Source: Rodentolepis nana
Taxonomy: Eukaryota > Platyhelminthes > Cestoda > Cyclophyllidea > Hymenolepididae
DNA length: 26,886 bases
Reading direction: 5' to 3'
Assembly: GCA_900617975.1 (NCBI GenBank)
Contig: UZAE01013079.1
Span: 1-26,886 of the forward strand
Of this stretch, positions 20,711-26,886 are shown one piece after another. The position numbers and the translations under genes are program-made. A model generated the notes under the pieces. That model did no database searches. It worked only from the letters and a program-made list of their open reading frames with translations, and was not told the origin of the DNA. Positions within the stretch are counted from its first letter, which is position 1; each line of letters begins with the position of its first letter.

Positions 20711-22824
20711 GGTTTCTCCCTTTGTTGTGTACTGTGTCGTGAATTACAGTTTCATACTGTTGAGCAGAATGAAAAATTGTCACTCGACTCAATTTTACAT
20801 GATAAATTCTGGAATAACCACGATTTAATTAGGATGTTACTTATATGTTACTTGAGGTCACAATATATGTTTATGTTTTATAACTCCACATAAACATATC
20901 AGGCATTTAATTTTTCTGAAAATCTGATCTTCGGCAAATGATTATGCGTGGCCCAAAGAGATTTTATTTCTCAGACAAGTCACTATGACCGGGAATAAAA
21001 ACTAAAAGGTGCATAAAAGACGAAAATATTGATTAAAAAACGAAAAGTACAAACGAGGGGGAGTGGTGTCAGCGACCACTCTGCCAGTCACTAAAAGCCT
21101 ACACCATGAGTGACAAATGCAGATGACCATATAGTATCACCTTGCCTTTGGTTGCATTTGGGTACTAATTCGCATTCCCCATTGGCTCGATCCACATGCG
21201 GATAACGGTAAAACGGCTTAGCTTTAGTCTTTGAATGCAGTGCAGATCATGTTGAAGCTAGCTCAAAATTGACAGCTAGTTAACTGTTTTAGGATAATGA
21301 TAAGATCATGCGTAAACAAAAATGACATTTTTGTTGTCTTTCAATAATTGATATTGTAGAGTGCCTGAAATAAGTGGCGTCATTGTATAACATTTTATTC
21401 TGTGGACCTGTGCCTTACTCAGTGGTAAGTTTAGTCATAATTTGGCATAGTGAGTTGATAAATCAATATATTTCTGCTACATGAATAGTTAAAACTACCA
21501 ACGCCGATCTTTATTAAGTTCATCAACACTCATTTAGTATAGTAAGACTATCAGCGAAAAAAGATAAACTCATGAATGACTCGATTATTCGGAACAGTAC
21601 CTTGTACTTCTCAAGGAGAAGTGATCTAATTAAGTTCTAACATTGATGCCATTTACAATTCGGAGAGCCAAAATAAAAGATATGTTGCTGGTAGTAAATG
21701 CTTATTGAAATAAATAAATATGAAAGAAGGTCTTAAGGTTTGAGGTGGTGGAGGTTCTCGCTTAGACATTATTAATATGAATAACATAGAAGAATGGCTA
21801 CCTACCCCTGTAATTACAGGTTGGTTTACCAGTTCTAGCTGTATTAAGCTCATATTAGACAAGAAATTAGGGTATGTAAAGAACTTTTCAAAACTGTATG
21901 ATGAATACAACTTCAATCAATAACAATTACTAATACGTACGTGAGTAAAATTCTATCAAAATTCACAATATTACATTTGAAGGAACTTATTTATTCAAAA
22001 GTAGATTACCCAAACCATTGATAATAATACAGGCTTAGTTAACAATATTGTAAAGAAAACGACCATTTCATTCTATTTCCTTCTATTAAAGTTCATGAAT
22101 ATGAACAAGCCTCAAACCTTAAAAGTTAAGCGGCATTTACCCGATTTAAATGTAATAGGGAAGTTGAAAACTTATTTGCTCTAAGCAGAGAACTTATTCT
22201 ATCATAATCAATAGGCATGCTCATTAAGAGATAAGATAAGCTTTCGAGTTGCCACGATAAATTGCTTCCTGTGAACTGCGAACTAAATTTATCCCTTCGA
22301 ATTGAAATAAAGGGGTAAATCAAATATTAACGATCCTGATCTATTCTTTAGAAACATGATGATTAATAAAGATTTATTCAACGAATGCAACCAAGTATCT
22401 CTAATCAAGTATGCATTTCTGATAACAAATGAGGACAGCTAATATTGTATAAAAACCTATGTGAAAGAGAACTATCAATACTTTAAAAAATGAAATTAGT
22501 ATGACTTCCAAAATGCGGCGGTAAGGCGTTAAAAATTAAATAAACATGAAGCGAATTATATTGAATTGATTAAATAAACATTTGTAAAATATTTAAAGAA
22601 CGCCTTGTTCTCTTTGTTCATCAGTATGGAAGTATTTACATAGAAAAATATTCTATCGTTATTCATTTATGACCGAAAAATTAAAATTTTATCAATGCAG
22701 CATAATAAACTAAAAATAATGATAAATAAATTATTATTTTAAAACCACACTCGTCCTTCTCTGTTACTGCGCTACTTAGGAAATTTCTTACTCGACCAAT
22801 TCTTGTGTAAATAACTGAAACATA

Positions 22825-25204
22825 ATGTCCTTGGAGGAAGTTACAGTTAAAAATACTGAGGGGTTAAATGAATTAGATTGCAAACAAAAGAATTTTCTGG
22901 GTTTGACTAAGAAGCAGCGCATGCGGGAACTTAAACACATTGGTTTGTTTTCCATATGAAAGCTCACATATTTTAGCCTCTGAATTGAGTGACATTCCTG
23001 ATGGTGCTACTGACGAAGATAAACTTATTGCTCTTTTTAAAAAACTTCAGCTTGCAACAGCCGAGAATAGTTCTATGGCAACTAAGTTAAAGCAGGCAGA
23101 TAAGCGCGTTTTGTCTGTACGTTCTATTTAGTTAAATCTATTTATTTCCATAGATATCTGCTGAACGTGATCAATTTCTGGATAGCTTTAATCGAGTGAG
23201 CGTTCAGAAAGAAAAGCTGGAATCTTTATGCAGAGAACTTCAAAAACAGAACCATCTAATTAGGGTATGTGTCCATCCTTTAAACTATGCTCCTCTTTAG
23301 GATCAAAGTATCGCTTTGGCCGAGTCTGAAGACCAAAAACGAAAAGAGGTTGCCGATCGGTTCCAAATTGGTATCAATGAGATCCAGACACAGCTCAATG
23401 ACTACTTGGAGAAAAATAATGCTCTTCGTGGGGAAAATCAAGTTTTAGCAGAAAAACTACATAAATTCATTAAAGACCACGAGAAACGCGAAGATTACGT
23501 GCAGAAGGTATATTTATAAAAACTGCTGAGCTTTTCGTTATTGGGTAAAATTAATAGGTTTTTTCGGTCCTATACCAGCTTTGCTTATTCATGTTTGACA
23601 TGCGTTTTTAGGTTCAGCTATAAAGAAATTCGTCATCCTTGATTATCAGTGAGATTACCGAGAGTCCTTTTCTATATTTTGGGTATTCGATTTCTCAATT
23701 CACTTTACTCAACGTCCCTAATCAGCACATAATAATAACAAATCATTCTCATTTCTATCGCTCCAGATTCGGATTGTAATCATCTGAATGTGTCATCATT
23801 AATTAATTCCCATTTTTGATCTTTGCGTACCCAGAATAAAGTACTGATTGAGTAATATCTATGCTCTCCATGAATTGCAACGTGTTTCTCGATCATAATT
23901 TCATCCGAATCATTCAATGAGGTGAATATTTCTTTGTTAGTCATTATTGTTTCAACCTCCTAGGCTTCAGCTCCCTGTGAGTCTTTTCTTTACTTATGTC
24001 TACCAGTTCAATTGCTTATTTCGATAATTGAGTCACCTTCAGTGATTTTTTATCTCGCGTTCTACCTTTGGCATACTGCTGTATCACACGATTTTTTGTG
24101 CCCCTTGGGATTGCTTTCTAGCTCTTACTTATCGTATTCCATAAACCTTCTTTTGCCAATTTTAACCGATCCTATTGGTTAAGCCGTTTGTTGGATGCGT
24201 ATTAATGAATACCTGGCTCGTAAATTATAGTTTTTAAAACGTTCACCGCTACGCCAAGGGTGCATATACTTGTTCTCATTCGTTTTTTGTGCTTTCAGTT
24301 GTTGAAATCTCGTGAATTGGAGACCAAGTTGGCGGAAGCGAAAGTGACACAAGCTCGTGTCGCATCAGAGCAAGCACTCCTCAATGAACAGCGTGAAACT
24401 CAACGTTATCGTGAGGAATGCGAGGCCCTCAAGCAACGTTTCGATGCTCACCAAGTGGTTGAAGAAAAGCTCAAGGAACAGGTAGAATTTTATCTTCTCG
24501 CTTATTTTGCGTCGAATTGGCTTGTAGACGTAGTTGCTGATTTAAAACTTCCTTCTCTTTCAAACGTTTCCATCTTAAATTGGTGCAATAAGTGGACTAT
24601 TGATGGCACTTAATATTTTGTTAACCTTATACCTTTAGATGTTAGGTCGTCTTCAAATACCAAAATCTTGTCCTGCCCTACTTATAGCTCAAATGCTATT
24701 ATTGTAATTCCTAGTTTATTTTCATATATATATATATATATGGAGTTAGATTTAATGAATGTCTAATGGAACGCAAACAGAATAGCGAAGATTTTTAGTT
24801 ATCGGCGTTATATGCATCTGTCACTTTTAACTTCGATAAATGAGCTTCAGGCTAGGAGAATCGCTTATCCACATATTGACTGTTCTGTGCCCTGCTTCAC
24901 CAAAGGTTATATTTCTGTGTTGGTTCCCGTTTGTTTATCACATATGATTAAATTCACTACTTCGATTAACCCCATTTAAAAAATTTTAATTAAATCTATA
25001 TTCAGTCAACGTAGTTTCTAACATTAGTCTTCCTCGCTTAAGGTGAATGTGCACTTGTCAGAGCTGCATTGCCGCTGGTGACAAGCCGTTTTTTTCTCTT
25101 TTCATTTATAGATTGAGTTCTACAAAACTAAGTACCAGTCTTTCAACAAAACCATGGCCAAAAGCAATGACCTCATTGAGACCACTAAGAAGGAGATGGA
25201 GAAG
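22825..25204 (+). CDS. Taxilin, first six exons (284 codons); 3' end not located
   Basis: Exons 22825-22942, 22977-23116, 23154-23264, 23301-23507, 24299-24481 and 25112-25204 join in phase. Introns are 34, 37, 36, 791 and 630 bp, all GT-AG. Taxilins are coiled-coil proteins that bind free syntaxins and act in vesicle traffic, and some associate with the nascent-polypeptide complex or centrosome. The product is hydrophilic and strongly heptad-patterned almost throughout. Family signatures in order are KLESLCRELQKQN, the block SVQKEK before it, RFQIGINEIQTQL, LRGENQVLAEKL, HEKREDYVQK, RELETKLAEAK, and the C-terminal core IEFYKTKYQSFNKTMAKSND ending in KKEMEK. In relatives this is followed by a KxLEKE-type segment that is not found before the window ends. 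The ATG at 22825 gives a short N-terminus (MSLEEV) without the long acidic extension of vertebrate alpha-taxilin. The alpha, beta or gamma class was not assigned. Confidence 0.92.
24724..24741. repeat. (AT)n microsatellite
   Basis: A run of nine AT units in taxilin intron 5. Simple sequence, likely length-polymorphic. Confidence 0.95.
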
Positions 25205-26278
25205 GTATGTATCGCTTCTCGTATAGATTTATTATGAAGTTTGTTTTATTAATATCTTTCTTATTATTGCTTATTTCAAAAGGGTGATAAGTAGCTAATT
25301 CCGTAATGCTGTTAGGTTTGTGGGTTAGTTGTCTGAGCAAAGTATTTTCATTTTTATTACTTAATCAATTTATTCAGGATTGGTTGTGAAACCAAAGCGT
25401 ACTTTTTTATTATAACTTAAATATTACACTTCGGGGCCCACCATCAATCATGATGAGCTTTATTTGGTCGTGTTTTTATCCTTGAACTCTGTGTAGTTCA
25501 TACCCATTAGGTGTGCAGTGAATTCCAACTACTACTTTTTAAAAGACCTAAAACCTGTGTTCTCAATGCCTCACTTCCTTATAGCAAGTTTCCAAATAAG
25601 TCGAAGGTTTTATTACTGCTCCAAGGCCACAGGATTGTGGTTAACTGGTTCCTTCAAGCTCAACTTTATTCCTTCGTCTCACTAATTAGATAGGATTATA
25701 TAGTTATGGAAGGAAATTGTTCTTTTTTAACTTTCGGCGAATATGTTCTTTATTTTCCTTCAATGTAGAATTTTTTACTACTAATTTTTAAAACATTCTT
25801 TCATTAATGGCTTATGGCTCGCTTTGTCTTGAATGACCGAACCACTATCGCATTAGACCTTATTTATAACGGGAAAAGTTGTGCAAAAATATTGTCCTCC
25901 TATGGCTACGCACATCGGGTATATTGTAGTAACTACATAAGTTATAAATGGACTTAAATAGATCAACTCATTGCCTCGCTGAATATGGCTAATTGACCTT
26001 TTGAATTAAATAACATTTTGGTTAGGTCGCTGATGGTTATTAATTAAGACAGCTGGCCCATATTGAGTAGTTCTAGTTTAAATTTAACGTCTAGCACCAT
26101 TTGCTTTTATGCCAGCATTACAAGGCGCAGTTTATTTTGAATCGGGAATTATCATTTCATTTGCTTAAGCCTTAAATCCAGCGCATAATCAGAGATTCCT
26201 TTACATTAAATTTCCCTTGGGGTTCGCTTAGTAAGATACTAAAATGTCTAAACCCTTTGTTCTAGTTCTAAGCGAGAT
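25205..26278 (+). other. Taxilin intron 6 (part), no exon found
   Basis: Begins with the donor GTATGT right after the KEMEK codons. No open stretch with the expected next taxilin residues occurs here. The open frame at 25511-25693 has no motif. Confidence 0.5.
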
Positions 26279-26608
26279 GGGGTGTGCGATAGACTTACCT
26301 CCACGTGGTGCACCCTGGGCAACGTATACTCATACAGCAAAAAAGTCTATTAACCGGCAGTTGACTTCTGGCTTCTAACTACCACGACCCCCCCCCCCCT
26401 GGTTGTCATATTCGACCCCTTCCACAGTATTCCCCTTACCTTTTTCTCTACCTTTGTGTCCGTCTATCTCTTTTACATCTGTGAATCGCTCTTCTGTTCC
26501 CCACCCCTCGACTTTCTGCTACTTTGATGAACCTTCCCCCTGTGAAGCCCGAAGCCAGCTAAATGGCTAATGATATCTATCAAAACGCCTGCCATTTGAA
26601 ATAAATAA
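26279..26608 (+). mobile_element. Retroposed insert of about 330 bp with 15-bp target-site duplication
   Basis: The 15-mer AGTTCTAAGCGAGAT occurs exactly at 26264-26278 and 26609-26623, directly flanking this segment. The right end of the insert is A-rich with a polyadenylation-like signal (GAAATAAATAA). Its composition (pyrimidine-rich, with a C12 run at 26388-26399) differs from the surrounding intron. A target-site duplication of this length plus an A-rich 3' end is the signature of LINE-mediated retroposition, so this is a SINE-like element or a processed small transcript. I see no clear box A/box B pair and no open frame, so its class is unknown. It sits in taxilin intron 6 in the sense orientation. 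Confidence 0.72.
26388..26399. repeat. C12 homopolymer
   Basis: Twelve consecutive C within the retroposed insert. The length is error-prone in sequencing. Confidence 0.95.
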
Positions 26609-26817
26609 AGTTCTAAGCGAGATAGATGCCTGTTGAAGTAATCAATTTGAAAGATGATTAAAAGGTTTAATTTTAGTAATCGATATATCCTATCAGGAGT
26701 GACCCTGTGGCATCCTTCGCCATTTCCCTAAGTTTTTTTAACAATTTCCTCATTTGTCTAATTTCTTCATCATACAAGTAAACTTTTTTCTTTTTCCTCC
26801 GTGTTGTTATCTTGCAG

Positions 26818-26862
26818 ATGGAAGTTCCGTCTCTCTTTCTTAATACACGTTTCTTTGGATAG
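26818..26862 (+). CDS. Candidate alternative last exon of taxilin
   Basis: A strong polypyrimidine tract ending TTATCTTGCAG (26807-26817) is followed in phase 0 by ATGGAAGTTCCG and 11 more codons to a TAG at 26860-26862. Joined to the previous exon it reads KKEMEK-MEVPSLFLNTRFFG-stop. The conserved taxilin continuation is not present. It would therefore be a truncating alternative exon, a spliced-leader acceptor of a next gene (AG directly before ATG), or a chance site. Confidence 0.2.
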   Translation: MEVPSLFLNTRFFG

Positions 26863-26886
26863 ATATTGTGGAGGAAGTATTGAGTA

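Larger units (their letters stand above)
18801..22824. other. Intergenic DNA, no gene recognised
   Basis: About 4 kb without a splice-supported exon on either strand. It contains the hairpins at 19982-20040 and 21061-21081 (GAGTGGT/ACCACTC) and a 21-bp direct repeat at 20241 and 20690. The AATAAA at 19369-19374 may belong to the hnRNP transcript. The last few hundred bases before 22825 must include the taxilin 5' region, with no distinct promoter motif visible. Confidence 0.4.

Noticed and set aside
21121..21240. Possible tRNA box B (GGATCGAGCC on the minus strand)
   Set aside because: One base short of the consensus, with no box A at the right distance and no cloverleaf.
1..26886. CRISPR arrays, bacterial operons, phage or viral genes
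   Set aside because: None seen. The sequence is an intron-containing eukaryotic nuclear region, with no regularly spaced repeats.

Overview
This is nuclear eukaryotic DNA, AT-rich, with spliced genes on both strands and long non-coding stretches. The best guess is a parasitic flatworm (platyhelminth, probably a tapeworm). The main reason is a bimodal intron pattern: the first introns of four genes are only 32-38 bp with clean GT/AG ends, while later introns run from 68 bp to more than 1.6 kb. Species cannot be fixed by eye. All exon models were built by hand from splice sites, reading-frame phase and remembered family motifs. No search was run.

Layout. 1-3332 is a patchwork of small contigs joined by single N bases (257, 1321, 3034). 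Two of the joins sit between copies of the same sequence that are about 97% identical. This part holds two exons of a protein tyrosine phosphatase (987-1320, +) that stop at an N. 3333-7017 has no gene I can support, only a diverged direct repeat. 7018-9660 (-) is a complete five-exon, 280-residue short-form tRNase Z (tRNA 3'-end endonuclease, metallo-beta-lactamase fold). 9661-13587 is mostly silent, with a tRNA-like element and one possible orphan exon. 13588-15250 (-) holds six exons of trans-2-enoyl-CoA reductase (TECR/Tsc13); its last exon was not found. 16358-18050 (+) is a complete six-exon, 398-residue two-RRM hnRNP of the D/AB (Squid) type, followed by a pyrimidine-rich, probably 3'UTR, region. 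18800-22824 is non-coding with hairpins and a short repeat. 22825-25204 (+) holds the first six exons of a taxilin. The gene runs on past the last supported exon, and its sixth intron carries a retroposed-looking insert with a 15-bp target-site duplication.

The genes do not form one pathway: tRNA 3' processing, very-long-chain fatty-acid elongation in the ER, mRNA processing, and vesicle traffic. TECR and the hnRNP are divergent, with about 1.1 kb of AT-rich sequence between their start codons. I see no gene cluster suggesting a new system. The points most worth checking are the plant-nuclear-like tRNase Z in an apparent animal, the GC-AG intron and unusual RNP1 of the hnRNP, the retroposed insert, and the contig joins that may have created or truncated features.
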